NCBI GenBank assembly: GCA_023376005.1
Contig: CM042145.1
Coordinates: 57,491,496-57,555,495, forward strand
Reading direction: 5' to 3'
DNA: 64,000 bases
From: Doryteuthis pealeii
Lineage: Eukaryota; Mollusca; Cephalopoda; Myopsida; Loliginidae
The notes under the pieces are model-generated. The model saw nothing but the letters and a program-made list of their open reading frames with translations, was not told the origin of the DNA and searched no databases. A program made the translations under genes and the position numbers. Positions 10,286 through 20,918 of this stretch are shown one piece after another (the stretch's first letter is position 1; each line of letters starts with the position of its first letter).

Positions 10286-10343
10286 CCTAAGTTTTCTCAC
10301 AAAAAAAAGCAATTTCCAAAAAGCCATAAAAAGCGTAGTAATT

Positions 10344-10501
10344 AAAAGTAAAGTCGGTGGAATGGTCTATGGTCGGTATCAGTGAGGGAGTCTATCTCCT
10401 TTTCAACTACTTGTGCTACTCAGGCGCGAGGAGTCGGTATCAAACCCGGAACCTTGTGGTTCATTAGGCGGATGCTCTATCGACTGAGCTAAACCTGCCC
10501 C
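10344..10501 (-). mobile_element. SINE-C (tRNA-like head)
   Basis: On the minus strand the head reads ggcaggtttagctcagtcg (box A) with gatagagcatccgcc, and ggttccgggtttgatacc (box B). This is a clear tRNA-like layout. The body ends in the agactccctc and cgactttactt blocks seen in other SINE-C copies. Confidence 0.8.
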
Positions 10502-10610
10502 CTTTTTAGAATCTCGTTTAAATAGTATATATTATTTAGATTTGAACCAAATTATTAGGTAAAGGTGTAGACTTCGTTGTAAACAGTTTATTGGGTGCGA
10601 CCTTATTAGT

Positions 10611-10897
10611 AGGCGCGTGGTGTAATGGTTAGAGTCGTAGGAAATAGACTCGTCAACCAGAGTTCAAATCCTAGAAGAAGCTACAGGTAACATAGCGCTA
10701 ATACCCTTGGGAAAGGTATGAATCCAACTACTCTTCCTCCAGCTATGGGTTAATAGTAGTGCAGACTGGGCTTTTTAACCTTGGTTAGGCAACCAGTTTA
10801 GAAGAAGGAAGACTCTGAATTCAAACCTGTTAAACTCCGTTTGGTGTGATCATTATTAGAATAGGCTCAGTCCTATTTATTGATCTATTTCACTAAA
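10611..10897 (+). mobile_element. SINE-A (full length, T3 tail)
   Basis: This is one of the best-preserved SINE-A copies. The head gcgtggtgtaatggttagag is box A and gagttcaaatcct is box B. The full body is present (gcgctaatacccttgggaaa, agctatgggttaatagta, aaccttggttaggcaaccag). It ends with tail T3 (attagaataggctcagtcct). Compare 49687. Confidence 0.85.
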
Positions 10898-11177
10898 AAA
10901 AGAAGAGGAAAAAAAGGAAGTATGCCATAAATTTCAATTTCTTTACACATGAAAACGTGTAGTCTGTTTCTAATCTGCCTCGTTCGAAGGCGGGGACATT
11001 TGAACCACCTAGACTGAGAAATAGTCAAGCAGAAAGTGGTTGTTTTTTAACAAATATCCAGTCAAGAAATTTGCATCTTATTCATCGGCGGACAACAGGT
11101 AGCATCGTCCATACATTTTAAGGGAATAGAAAGTTCGTTGTTGAATGTTTTTCTTTCCTGGGGTTGGTGGTGGATGT

Positions 11178-11241
11178 TGTAGTAATAGTAGTAGTAGTAG
11201 TAAGGTATATGTTGTTGTAGTAGTAGTTGTAAGGTATATGA
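11178..11241 (+). repeat. (TAG)n microsatellite, interrupted
   Basis: Two runs of TAG/GTA trinucleotides split by aaggtatatg, which itself recurs after the second run. Confidence 0.85.
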
Positions 11242-11360
11242 ATAGATCCTTCTCTTCTTTTTGTTATCATTATTTTTATAACGCCAATACAAAAACCACC
11301 AGTCATGTCAAAGGGTGTTTATTACGCCTGCTGATTGGATCAATGCATAGCGTGAATCAT

Positions 11361-11456
11361 GAGGACCCTTCAGTTAAACAATATGGGGACCATTCCGGTA
11401 AACAACGTGGGAACCCTTCAATTAAGCGACATGGGGACTCTTCTGTTAAACAATGA
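11361..11456 (+). repeat. 24-bp minisatellite, four units
   Basis: Units start at 11361, 11385, 11409 and 11433 with exact 24-bp spacing. Each has the pattern gRggaccctt..gttaaacaat. Because 24 is divisible by 3, an open frame through it reads as an eight-residue repeat ending LNN or VNN. Confidence 0.85.
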
Positions 11457-12057
11457 CAGTAGCGGTCTCGAGAAGACAAGTATTATTTCTATTCATTCAC
11501 GAATTATTATAATCAATGAAGTTTTGTTCAAAAGCGGCAATAAAAATATTTCCTTGACTAATTCAGTTTAAGCTTTGAAGTTGTTTCGCCGACTTTATAT
11601 TCATGGTAGTTCATACATGTTAGCCAGTGTCTATTCTATAACTAGCTTAAAAGTCGCCCTATTGGGTGGCAATTAAGCTATCTCATACAAAGGGCTCTTG
11701 ATTGATCCTTTGAACCAACAATTGCACTTCATGCATAAAATATGTGTCGCAAAAAAAAAAAAATAACGTAAAAAAAATCACTGAAATCAATCGCAGTAAT
11801 TAAAACTTGGGAATCCAGAATTTGAGGATTGTGGGTCCGAATTTGGTCCGTAATGTTTTGATTTGCTCACAGAGTCGGTCTGATTCCAAAATGGTATGAT
11901 ATGTTAGGCTACGGCCTCTAGGAGTAAAGTTGGAAAAATGTGACACACTGACATTAGCGTTTATTATGCAAGCAGTGCTATTTGAAGTTGAAGTTTGTGA
12001 CCATGGAATAGTGATTAGAAAGATGTTCTCAAATAACATGGTAAGTTCGATCATAAT
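11457..12057. other. Unannotated stretch
   Basis: An A-run lies near 11750. Open frames here are short and resemble no known protein. Confidence 0.4.
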
Positions 12058-12400
12058 TGATTGAGTGGTTTATTTTAACGGCATGTCAACTAACCTGGAG
12101 TTATTTTATCCTTTGAGATTAGGAAATTACGTTCATTGTAGGAGGGGGGCATATGTAATTTTTTTTTTTTTTGCATCTAACCTTTTCTCCTATTGATTAA
12201 AATATTTTTTTAAAGATTTACATAGATTTGATCCATAGATGGGACCTTAACATGTACTACCACTCTGGATCAGAGTGGATTTGGGGGTAACGGGAATGAG
12301 AGAGTGCTCCAAACTCTCCCAGAGTTCCAGAACTGGAGCCTCACCATCAAATGCAGCAGTGTCATAACCAGGACGCACCCCCCCCTTTGGGTGGGGTCTT
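12058..12400 (-). repeat. Element E with T1 tail
   Basis: T1 lies at the left (ggcatgtcaactaacctgga), followed by a T-run, agatgggaccttaacatgta, cagagtggattt, cccagagttccagaactgga and caccatcaaatgcagcagtg. Confidence 0.7.
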
Positions 12401-12589
12401 AACTCTTCTACAGGGATTAAGTTCATGGTAATGAACTTGTCTGGACTGATTCAAACCCTTTTTTTTTGTCCAGTTTTAAATTCCTTGTCTCCAGTATGAA
12501 TTCTCTTTTCAATTTGGTTTTAACAATCAATATTTAATTTCACTTAGAACTTTAACTCGATAAAAACGATTAAAGACAAGGAAAGTCTG

Positions 12590-12730
12590 TAGGTATTTAC
12601 CCAATCTGTTCACCACAGGTAGGATGTGACAGAAAGTTGCAAGTATGGGGAATTCAGTGTGGATCGAACTCACTATTCAGTAGTGATGAATTTGCGAGAC
12701 TAGCTTGCTAACCATTACACTACGATAAGA
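12590..12730 (-). mobile_element. SINE-B (T2 tail), single copy
   Basis: This is the dispersed form of the unit amplified at 17457-18294. On the minus strand: taatggttagcaagctagtc (box A), gagttcgatcc (box B) and the T2 tail (cacatcctacctgtggtgaa). The head and tail together are about 140 bp. Confidence 0.8.
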
Positions 12731-12823
12731 AGTACTACAAGAAAAGTGTGTTATCAGGAAATATAATGGATTAAATAATGTCCTGTGCATGATGAATGTT
12801 TGGAACTACATGACGATGACGAT

Positions 12824-13240
12824 GACCATCATCATCATCATCATCATCATCGAGTGCTGACAGCATGGATTCCTTTGAATCAGTCTGTCTGCCTGTCTCT
12901 CTCTCTCGTGCACACACCATCCGTTCGTATTGGTTATCGCTTTTGGTAAATGTTCTAGACGGCACCAAGGGTATACACAGAGCTGATGAATGTAAATTTC
13001 GGATGGTCAGCCAACACATGTGTGTCCATGCGTAGGAGTACATGAGGGAACGTCACTTATGAGTTCGTCCTTACTTTTATAGCAGTGCCCAGCATGTCTT
13101 GCTCGTCTTTCTTGGATAGTTTACGAGATGGGAGGTAAATGGCTTTACAACTACTGTTTTGTATGATGATGCTTCTAGGATTTGTCCAAAACAAAACGTA
13201 GCATCTTTGTGGAGCTCCCATCTAGCCTTTTCTCCAAGCG
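12824..13240 (-). pseudogene. NLR-1 3' end relic with (ATG)n tail
   Basis: At 13040-13235 the minus strand matches the NLR-1 C-terminal coding region (aacgtcacttatgagttcgt, gcagtgcccagcatgtcttg and ctcccatctagccttttct on plus). Nearer the 3' end, translation gives PTHGHT and IHQLC fragments. The (CAT)n run at 12824-12852 sits where the element's 3' tail should be, as at 44568 and 63463. Coding capacity is lost. Confidence 0.65.
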
Positions 13241-13250
13241 TGTAATTGTC

Positions 13251-13290
13251 CTTGTGTCATATCCTGCCCGTGATGGAGAGGTTGGCTTTA
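13251..13290 (+). repeat. SINE tail T2 fragment
   Basis: Reads tgtcatatcctgcccgtgat then ggagaggttgg, a recognisable T2 tail without a head. Confidence 0.5.
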
Positions 13291-14095
13291 TACAATTTTT
13301 GCGAGGCGTTCTGTCAGTACTTGGCTGATCACTTAAGAAGAGCAGTTACTGAGTCCTATGTACCAGACCAAGTAAAACTTAGTGTAATGACAAGATTGTA
13401 CCTCTACATTCACCCTAAGAAAACACGGGAGAGCGATACAATTAAGAAAAGCATTTTCAGCTTAGATATTTATTACATAGCTTGAAAAGAACACACAAAT
13501 TTAGCACAAGGTTTTAAAAAATGGAGGGGGAGAAAGACTGGTCATCACTATCCTATCTTTAACTTAAATAATTCCATTTACAGGCCCAAAACACGCAACA
13601 ATAATCCTTTCACCATGACATCACTTTTATTCCGAAAATCTTTTGCACTACAGTCACCAAAGAGTACCAGTCTTTCTATTAAAATCTAACTTAATCTCCT
13701 TATTTACATAATTGTGAGTGAACGGGGAATTATTGAAATTTTTATTTACAAGAAAAAGAAATCACCAACGAAATGTACTCGTTCACATACTCCGAGTCAT
13801 AGCGAGGCGGGTAGAGGCTTATGTGGTATTACGTTTATTTTTTCGTTCCAGCAAAATAAAGTAGAGCTGGACTAAAGCTCCAATGTCCCCCTATAGCGTC
13901 GTAACTGTTAAATGTCACATGCATATTAATTTTAATACTCAAAAGGGTCTCCCTAACAGCCTATTTAGCTACATTGCACTTTAGCACTAACTGGGGGAAA
14001 TCGCTGATTCCCCCATCCCCATCCCCATCTCCCATTTAGCGTTTTCTTTCTCTTCCCCAACATATAATGACCCCTTTTTTAGAGGCCGATATAAA

Positions 14096-14098
<3 letters not shown>
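13291..14098. other. Unannotated stretch
   Basis: No recognised gene or repeat in about 800 bp. One 79-codon open frame near 13246-13485 overlaps the T2 tail and resembles nothing known. Confidence 0.4.

Positions 14099-14134
<36 letters not shown>
14099..14134 (+). repeat. (TA)n microsatellite
   Basis: Eighteen pure TA units. Confidence 0.95.
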
Positions 14135-14136
<2 letters not shown>

Positions 14137-14454
14137 CTGAGAACATCAGACATTAGAAAGTAACTCTTTGGGATTAGGTTCGTTATTGTCATGCAGAAAC
14201 AACGAATGCATATGAAAGAAAGAAATGAAATAGGAGAAAGGCAATTTATATGCCAAAGCAGATTTGAAAGATACTTAGTCAGCTACAACTTCCGGATATT
14301 CTTTTTTAAAATGAAGGCAATCGGCCGTCTGTAACACAAACTCAAGTAAGTCCTCTGTTCAACTCTGACAAACCTTTATCGTCAGTAACCAAGTTAAGAA
14401 TATATTATTTATCTAATTCTGGACCGGATTCATCTGTTGAGGTCATAACCTATG

Positions 14455-14695
14455 TGCACATCGTGTAATAGTTACTGTTGTAGGAAATGGACACGTTGAA
14501 ATGAGTTCAAATCCTGGACGAAGCTGGCTGCATTTTACATAATGCGAATACCCTTATGTATACAACTATTCTCCCTCCAGCTATGGATAAATAGTAAGGC
14601 AGCATAGGCTCTTTAACCTTGTTTGGCAACCAGTCTAGGATAAAGAAAACTGTGAATTCAAACCTGTTAAATTCCGCTGTTTAGCATTGTTAAAC
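14455..14695 (+). mobile_element. SINE-A, diverged
   Basis: The head tcgtgtaatagttactgttg is diverged; box B is gagttcaaatcctgg. The body has ctatggataaatagtaaggc and tttggcaaccagtctagg. It stops before a clear tail, running into ttgttaaac. Confidence 0.75.
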
Positions 14696-14704
14696 AAACC
14701 TATT

Positions 14705-15082
14705 TTTCATTATCTTCATGTGTATCAATAAATTAGAAGAAATAACTTCACGTCTATTAATAAACTAGTGGTTCTGTTATATTTTTCATTAACTTCATCT
14801 GTATCAACAAACTAATACAAATAATCATTATTACCTTCGAATAGTTTGTAGATGAATATTTTTGTTTGGTTTTATAAACTGGTAGAAATAATTTTCATTA
14901 ACTTCATGTATATTAATAAACTGGTAGAAATAATTTTTATGTTAGCTTTTTCATTAATTTCAAATGAATTGGTATAAATAATTTTCATTATCTTCTTGTG
15001 TATTTATAAGTTGGGATAAATAATTTTAATGTTAGATTTATCATTGACTTTATATGTATCAATAGAAATAATGTTTATTAAC
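14705..15082 (+). repeat. Diverged minisatellite, block 1
   Basis: Repeated phrases such as cattaacttcatgtgtatca, aataaactggtagaaataat and atgttagctttttcatta recur about every 45-50 bp, with many substitutions and indels. Confidence 0.7.
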
Positions 15083-15256
15083 TTGCAAATAGATCTATTT
15101 GACCCATAGATGGGACACTAACAGGTACTACTACTCCATGTCAAAGTGAAACTGGAATTAATGGGAATGAATGAGTACTCTACATTCACTAGAGCTCCAG
15201 AATTGAAATCTCACCTCTATATAAAGTTTTGCGTCATACTCAGGACACTATATTTG
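15083..15256 (-). repeat. Element E, part 1 of a split copy
   Basis: Contains gacccatagatgggacacta, aacaggtactactactcc and agagctccagaattgaaatc, up to catactcaggaca. The copy then breaks and resumes at 15393. Confidence 0.65.
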
Positions 15257-15392
15257 TACAGATAATTTTTATGTTAGTTTTTTTCATTAATTTCATGTGT
15301 ATCAACAAATTGGTCGAAATAATTTTCATTAACTTCATGTGTATCAATAAATAAGAAGAAATAACTTTATATGTATTAATAAACTAGTGGTT
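15257..15392 (+). repeat. Diverged minisatellite, block 2, inside E
   Basis: The same minisatellite phrases as 14705-15082 appear between two halves of an E copy. Confidence 0.7.
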
Positions 15393-15600
15393 GGCCGTCA
15401 GCCACTGCCTTTTAGCACCTATATGATAGAAAGGGTTGTTTGTTTGATATAAGAGCAATTTATGGTCGGGACTTAATCATATAGGCCCTATAGCTTGACA
15501 TGAGAAGCCGATTGATCAAATTGGGCCTCTCCGGCCGACTGCTAAGCCCAGGTAAGGCCGGAGTAGAGTGCTACATATCATGGTATTGATTAGGGAAACA
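15393..15600 (-). repeat. Element E, part 2 of a split copy
   Basis: Resumes with gtcagccactgccttttagc, acctatatgatagaaaggg and ggcctctccggccgactgc, colinear with 5596-5780. Confidence 0.65.
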
Positions 15601-16369
15601 AACTCAATTCTACTTACTTTAAGATATATATATTTTAGAGAGCAAGTTTAGTATTGGACCTCTTGACTTGAAATAACTATCATTGTTAAATCGTTACTTA
15701 ACTGATATTGCATGAGTATATCCAAAATCTTACTAAGGATACAAATTTATATTTCAGTAAACTAGGAATATGGTGTGGAGAAGAAAATTAAAAGAAAACG
15801 TGAAGGGATTAATCAAAACGTCTAAGAGAGAATAGAATCAAAGTTGACTCCCTTATATACATCCTTGAAATTTTTCAAAGGTTTTTTATCATATTTCGTC
15901 GTCTTACCAGAGGAAAAGATATACGAGGCTCTCATAAAATATTTAAAAGTTTATATTCAATATCAACAAACTGGTTTTGTGAGGTCCTGAAGATTATCAT
16001 TTTTCCTTTGACGAGCAACAATTTCTTTTTTTATTTTTATTTTTTAAGCTGAGCAGTTGGACCACTATATCAAATATCATCTGCCTCAAGCAATTTATCA
16101 GCTAATAAATAATAAAAAGAAGATTAATTAATAAATGCATTGAATGATTGTGATTTAAGATGTGGGAATATTTTTTATGGATGGGGGAGCAAATTTGATG
16201 CTCAGTCTGGCTTTATTTAATCGTTGATCTGTTTTCATTGGGTCGGGGTGGGGGATCAGAGTTTAATGAATCATTGCGCAGAAACAAAATAAATTCCTTG
16301 TCATGTATAATTACTCATTATTCACTCCGTCTATCTGTCTGTCTGTGTCTTAGGTCTTAGATTTTATTT
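15601..16369. other. Unannotated AT-rich stretch
   Basis: About 770 bp with no recognised family. Confidence 0.4.
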
Positions 16370-16560
16370 TACCGTATATATTCCTGTATTATGCGATTTT
16401 AGAGGGTCGCACCTTACGCGAGATACAAACTTAGTGTGTGTAAATAGTTAATAGTTAACCAAGATTAGGACTAGTTTGTATCTCGCGTATGAGGTGACCC
16501 TCTATTATTAGGCTAAAATTTTCGCCTAGAAAGTCGCATAATACGCGAGTATATACGGTA
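16370..16560. mobile_element. MITE-P, palindromic, copy 1
   Basis: Terminal repeats taccgtatatattcctgtat and its diverged complement (tacgcgagtatatacggta at 16542-16560) enclose further inverted blocks such as tctcgcgta. TA dinucleotides flank both ends, suggesting a TA-targeting DNA element. There is no coding sequence. Confidence 0.7.
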
Positions 16561-16632
16561 AACCTTGGCTAACTATTAACTATTCATACACACAAAGTGT
16601 GTATCTCGCGTATCATACGACCTCCTAATGTG
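16561..16632. mobile_element. MITE-P partial copy 2, adjacent
   Basis: Repeats aaccttggctaactattaac and gtgtgtatctcgcgtatcat and stops after cgacctcctaatg. Confidence 0.55.
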
Positions 16633-16887
16633 TTGGCATCCTTCCGTCTACGAGAGATGATGTTGCAGTGTACAGGTTTGATTTGTTTTAACTACGTAAG
16701 CTAGGCGGGCTCATGTGGAGAATGAGCTGTTGCCCAAGCAGTAAACCCCCCCTCTCTACACTGCCGCTATGATCCAAAGGAAAGCCAAGGAATCAATGCA
16801 GTTTGGCAGTGATAGTGTCGCAGGAGTTGCTGGGTAGCACTGTATTTCAGCACCACATCACTTTAGGGACTCTGGCTCCTGGGTTCC

Positions 16888-17069
16888 AGAATATCGCATG
16901 AAACGCAAGTATATACAGCATACATTTTTAGTGTGTGTGTGTGTGTAAGAAACCTTAATGCATCGATATACTGTATTTGTACATAAAGCTTTCATATGAT
17001 GTGACCTCCTAATATTAACCAAATATTTAGGTCTAAGAAAATCGTATGATACACGAGTATATATGGTAT
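16888..17069. mobile_element. MITE-P copy 3, interrupted by (GT)n
   Basis: Begins tccagaatatcgcatgaaac and ends tgatacacgagtatatatgg. It carries the family blocks gtgacctcctaatatta and tatttaggtctaagaaaatc. A GT run sits in the centre. Confidence 0.6.
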
Positions 17070-17456
17070 TCATTTTATTTTATTTGTTTTATTTTTTAGA
17101 TTTATTTATTTTAATTTAGTATTATTCATTCTAATTATATTTCATTTCATTTTATTCAAATTTTATGTGATTTGATATAACTGATTTTTTAATCATATTT
17201 TTTTTTTGAGGGGGGGGGATTAATATTTTAATTTTTCAAATGGTACTGAATTTTATGAAAATTATTTAACTTCAGCAGTGTTTCAAAATATAAAGACCAA
17301 ATATAAAGACCTTAAGAAGTATTATTTTCCTCTTTACGAGTATTTCCCACCAGTAGTAACTGGTAGTTTTCACTGAATTCTGAGTGACAGAAAGTTTCCT
17401 CAGGTCTTACAGTCTCTTTTAATTATTCTAGCTGAACTTGGCAGTTCTATGGTTGT

Positions 17457-18294
17457 TATTTACCTGACCTGTTCATCATAGATAGGATGTGACATACATG
17501 AGGCATACAACGAGGATCGAACTCACTATTCAGTAGTAATGGATCTGCGAGACTAGCTTGATAACAATTACACCACGATGGGAATACCCTTATTTCCCAA
17601 CCTGTTTACCACGGGTAGGATGTGGCACAATGTTGCAAGTATGGGGCATACAACGAGGATCGAACTCACTATTCAGTAGTAATGGATCTGCGAGACTAGC
17701 TTGATAACAATTACACCACGATGGGAATACCCTTATTTCCCAACCTGTTTACCACGGGTAGGATGTGGCACAATGTTGCAAGTATGGGCATACAACGAGG
17801 ATCGAACTCACTATTCAGTAGTAATGGATCTGCGAGACTAGCTTGATAACAATTACACCACGATGGGAATACCCTTATTTCCCAACCTGTTTACCACGGG
17901 TAGGATGTGGCACAATGTTGCAAGTATGGGGCATACAACGAGGATCGAACTCACTATTCAGTAGTAATGGATCTGCGAGACTAGCTTGATAACAATTACA
18001 CCACGATGGGAATACCCTTATTTCCCAACCTGTTTACCACGGGTAGGATGTGGCACAATGTTGCAAGTATGGGGCATACAACGAGGATCGAACTCACTAT
18101 TCAGTAGTAATGGATCTGCGAGACTAGCTTGATAACAATTACACCACGATGGGAATACCCTTATTTCCCAACCTGTTTACCACGGGTAGGATGTGGCACA
18201 ATGTTGCAAGTATGGGGCATACAACGAGGATCGAACTCACTATTCAGTAGTAATGGATCTGCGAGACTAGCTTGATAACAATTACACCACGATG
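17457..18294 (-). repeat. 143-bp satellite made of six SINE-B units
   Basis: The phrase ggatcgaactcactattcag starts at 17514, 17657, 17799, 17942, 18085 and 18228, giving spacings of 143, 142, 143, 143 and 143 bp. Units 2-6 look identical apart from one missing G in unit 3. Unit 1 is more diverged and lacks about 13 bp. On the minus strand each unit is a whole SINE-B: box A (tggtgtaattgttatcaag), box B (gagttcgatcctc) and the T2 tail (cacatcctacccgtggt), joined by a gggaataccc linker. Near-identity of units implies recent amplification. Confidence 0.9.
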
Positions 18295-18299
18295 CTGTA

Positions 18300-18560
18300 A
18301 TTTTATACGATCGTGATTCTTTCTAAGATCTCTAATACTCTTGTCGGTGAAGCTTAGAATCCGCTGACTGTATCCCCTCCAGAATGATAAGACCCCCTCC
18401 CTCTCAGGATGTCCTGAGTATGACACGAAACAGTTCTGGAACTTTGTGGAGTACGGAGTATTCCAGGTCCACTCTGACACGGAGTGGAAGTACCCGTTAG
18501 GGCCCCGTCTATGGATCAAATAGGTCTGTTCGAAAAATATTTGTATTTGATAGAAATACT
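18300..18560 (+). repeat. Element E, truncated copy
   Basis: Read on plus: ccgctgactgtatcccctcc, gtcctgagtatgac, agttctggaactttg and ccactctgacacggagtgga, then ccgtctatggatcaaatagg. No T1 tail is present. Confidence 0.6.
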
Positions 18561-18565
18561 AAAAA

Positions 18566-18800
18566 CCATACAAGGTGTGTCATAAAAGTATCGAGATTGA
18601 AGCTGTATTTACCAAGATAAAAATGAACAATGAATGGAAGGTTAATTTTTTCAGAATACAAGGTGTGTCATAAAAGTACCCAGTTTGAAGTTTTATTTAC
18701 CAAGATAGAAATGAACAATAAATGGAACAATAATTTTTTCGGAATACAAAGTGTGTCAAAAAGTACAAAAATCGATATTTTTGACACACTTTGTATATGT
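18566..18800. mobile_element. MITE-T cluster (tandem units plus palindrome)
   Basis: Two tandem units of about 90 bp start with acaaggtgtgtcataaaagt and contain tatttaccaagata and gaacaatgaatgg. They end in a 50-bp palindrome of agtgtgtcaaaaagtac with its complement. Also found at 33675 and 59064. Confidence 0.7.
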
Positions 18801-19144
18801 ATGTGCAAAAAATGTAAGAAAAAAGCGTAAGAAAAAATATACAATATACGCAATTCCCTAACCTCAAAGCATAGAATATCCCTAGACGGAATGGCATGCT
18901 CTTAAATCGATTAATCAATCGGATCTCCAGTTTATCTAGTCTCTTTTTCCAGATTATTTGGGACTGTTTCAAGGACTCCAACAATTATTGCTTTTCACCG
19001 TCACCTTAGTGTTCCATAGTTTTAATTCAAATCACTTGAAGATCAATAATCACAATAAACAATTTAATAGCGTATACAACTTTAAAAAAAAAAGAAATAA
19101 GGTATTTACTGTGCAGGTCTTTAAGATTCAAATTTCGTTGAAAG
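18801..19144. other. Unannotated AT-rich stretch
   Basis: No recognised family. Confidence 0.4.
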
Positions 19145-19250
19145 GGGTTTCGCGTAGTTTAATGATTAGCGAGCTAAGCTAGAAGACTAGTGTTAGTGAA
19201 TTCGGTTATTGCTGTTATAACAGAAATAGATATCTCTCTTGATTCACAAA
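19145..19250 (+). mobile_element. SINE-B head fragment
   Basis: Head ttcgcgtagtttaatgatta, then gcgagctaagctagaagac and gtgaattcggtta as a box B-like region. Body and tail are not recognisable. Confidence 0.5.
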
Positions 19251-19726
19251 TTTTACTAACTCAATACATCCGCTTATTTTCGGGAAAGCGTCATAGGACT
19301 ACTGAACCTACCGACCTACGCCACATCCCCGCATCACACACACAACCAAGTCGTCGGTCAAGAAACAGACTTTCACCCCCTCACCTACTTTCACTTCACC
19401 GAGCAAGAGAAAGACTTATCTTCTTCACATTTCCAGCTTTTGTTTATTTTTAAATAAACGAAATTAATCTAAATTCCCTCGTCCGTTTTTCTTTTGCTAC
19501 CATCTTGTGATATATAATTGCTGGTAATTATACTTCTGACTCACCCTTTCTTCTGACATTGTGCCAAACTAAGTTAAGTTGTATAAATGACTACTTTAGG
19601 TCATTCGAGGGGTGTTGGGATTTAAATTAGAGAAGCACGAGTTAATTTGGATTTCTAAAGTTATAAGATTATCGGAGATCCTGACGTAGGGATTAAAAAA
19701 AACTATTTGAAGGAGTGGCATTCAGC
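19251..19726. other. Unannotated stretch
   Basis: No recognised gene. A short tail-like phrase (ttgtgccaaactaagttaag) lies at 19559-19578. Confidence 0.4.
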
Positions 19727-20055
19727 TCCCGTGTCTACCAGTAGGCGCTAGGTGGCATAGCAAGCAACATTATAAAAGAAGAAGCGCTAAAATCAAAACT
19801 CTCTTTCACTCTTCCGGTCCCGAGGGAAGTAAAAGTTGCGTTCCTGTTCACGGACAGGGAACTTTGTGCCCCCGGAAACCTCGTGTCGTATGATCAATAA
19901 CATTCTTAACATGTAAGTCTTTACACTTTCATTTTCTATCAGCTACATATCGAGGACCCCAATACTTTTTTCTACTAAATACTTCTTTTTATATTAGAAC
20001 ACTTTACTCATACAACGATGTATAAGCTCTTCTTTGTCACGTTTGTATCTTCTGT
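19727..20055 (+). repeat. Dispersed repeat X, copy 2
   Basis: Colinear with 244-570, with the same ttataaaa box (near 19773), cccccggaaacc centre and pyrimidine-rich right end. Confidence 0.6.
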
Positions 20056-20207
20056 TAAATTTACCCAGGTAATGAAATATTCTTGTTATTACTTCGTCGT
20101 GAATTGTTCCCGCATTTATTCCCCACGAGAAAACGATGTTCAATCAACTATCGTTCTTTTATAAAGGAAAAAAAAGTTTGGGAAGCTCCGCCCTGGGAAG
20201 TTATAAA

Positions 20208-20864
20208 ATACGAGGTTAATCCTAAAATATTTAGAAATGACAGAAACGTTTATTGTTTATTGTCAATGATGTCTACATCTTTGAACAGGTATCTATTTTT
20301 CTAGATAATCGCCATTTCGGTTGATGTATTTCTCCAGGCGCTGTGACAGTTTTTGTATGACCATGTCATACCAGTTCGCCGCCATGTCGTCAAGGGAGCG
20401 TTGAGCCTCGTTGTCGTTGCAAATTCCATACACAACGTTTTTGACAACCATGCACAACTTGCCATACACTTTCGTTAATTGGTGATGGATTTTAATCGAT
20501 GTAATACCTTTTGTGTAAAAAAACAAAAAACAAAAAACGATTTACTGCGGGAAATTCACATTTGGCACTAGCGCCAATCGGGAGCTCCATCAGAACCGAC
20601 TGCCAAGCCAAGGTTGAAACGCGCACCAGAGCAGGGGTAGACACATACACAAAAAAAAAAAAAAAAACACGACGGTGTTTCCAGTAACCACACGAACAGT
20701 TTCCCTTGGTCCCAAGCGCTTTTGAGACATTTTTTTGGAATAACCGTTGTATCTTGAAAAACTAACTGACGATCAAGCCGTTGCCTGGGACAGAAGACAT
20801 GGTAAGTTACAGGATCTGAAGCACAATATTCATATCCATACAAACTAACCAGATTTTTCCTCGT
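20208..20864 (-). mobile_element. Internally deleted mariner-like element, copy 1
   Basis: The left end (acgaggttaatcctaaaat) resembles the left end of the related element at 29218 (acgaggataattccaaaag). The right end carries cctcgt near 20853-20858. About 400 bp aligns with the 29218 element, including the caataaacaataaacgtttc 3' block. Inside is a shortened transposase relic (20293-20526). It was probably moved in trans. Confidence 0.65.
20293..20526 (-). pseudogene. Mini mariner transposase: N-terminus fused to C-terminus
   Basis: The 77-codon frame reads TKGITSIKIHHQLTKVYGK, the N-terminal helix-turn-helix region of a mariner-type transposase. After about 20 residues it goes directly to SLDDMAANWYDMVIQKL and ends RNGDYLEK, the typical mariner C-terminus. 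The roughly 250-residue DDE/D catalytic core is missing. The sister element at 29218 has the same fusion with frame damage, so the deletion predates dispersal. No catalytic function is possible; DNA binding is conceivable but unproven. Confidence 0.7.
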
Positions 20865-20918
20865 GAATGGCGATAGTTTATGTAACTATTTGAAACAAAA
20901 AAGGATGTGTCGGAGGTA

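Noticed and set aside
10344..10501. A possible genuine tRNA gene (minus strand, clear boxes A and B)
   Set aside because: The acceptor ends do not pair convincingly and the same sequence continues into a body shared by many SINE-C copies.
11145..11456. 103-codon plus-strand open frame
   Set aside because: It is composed of a TAG-type trinucleotide repeat and the 24-bp minisatellite.
17457..18294. A CRISPR-like array
   Set aside because: There are no short repeats with unique spacers; the entire 143-bp unit is repeated, and the context is animal DNA.
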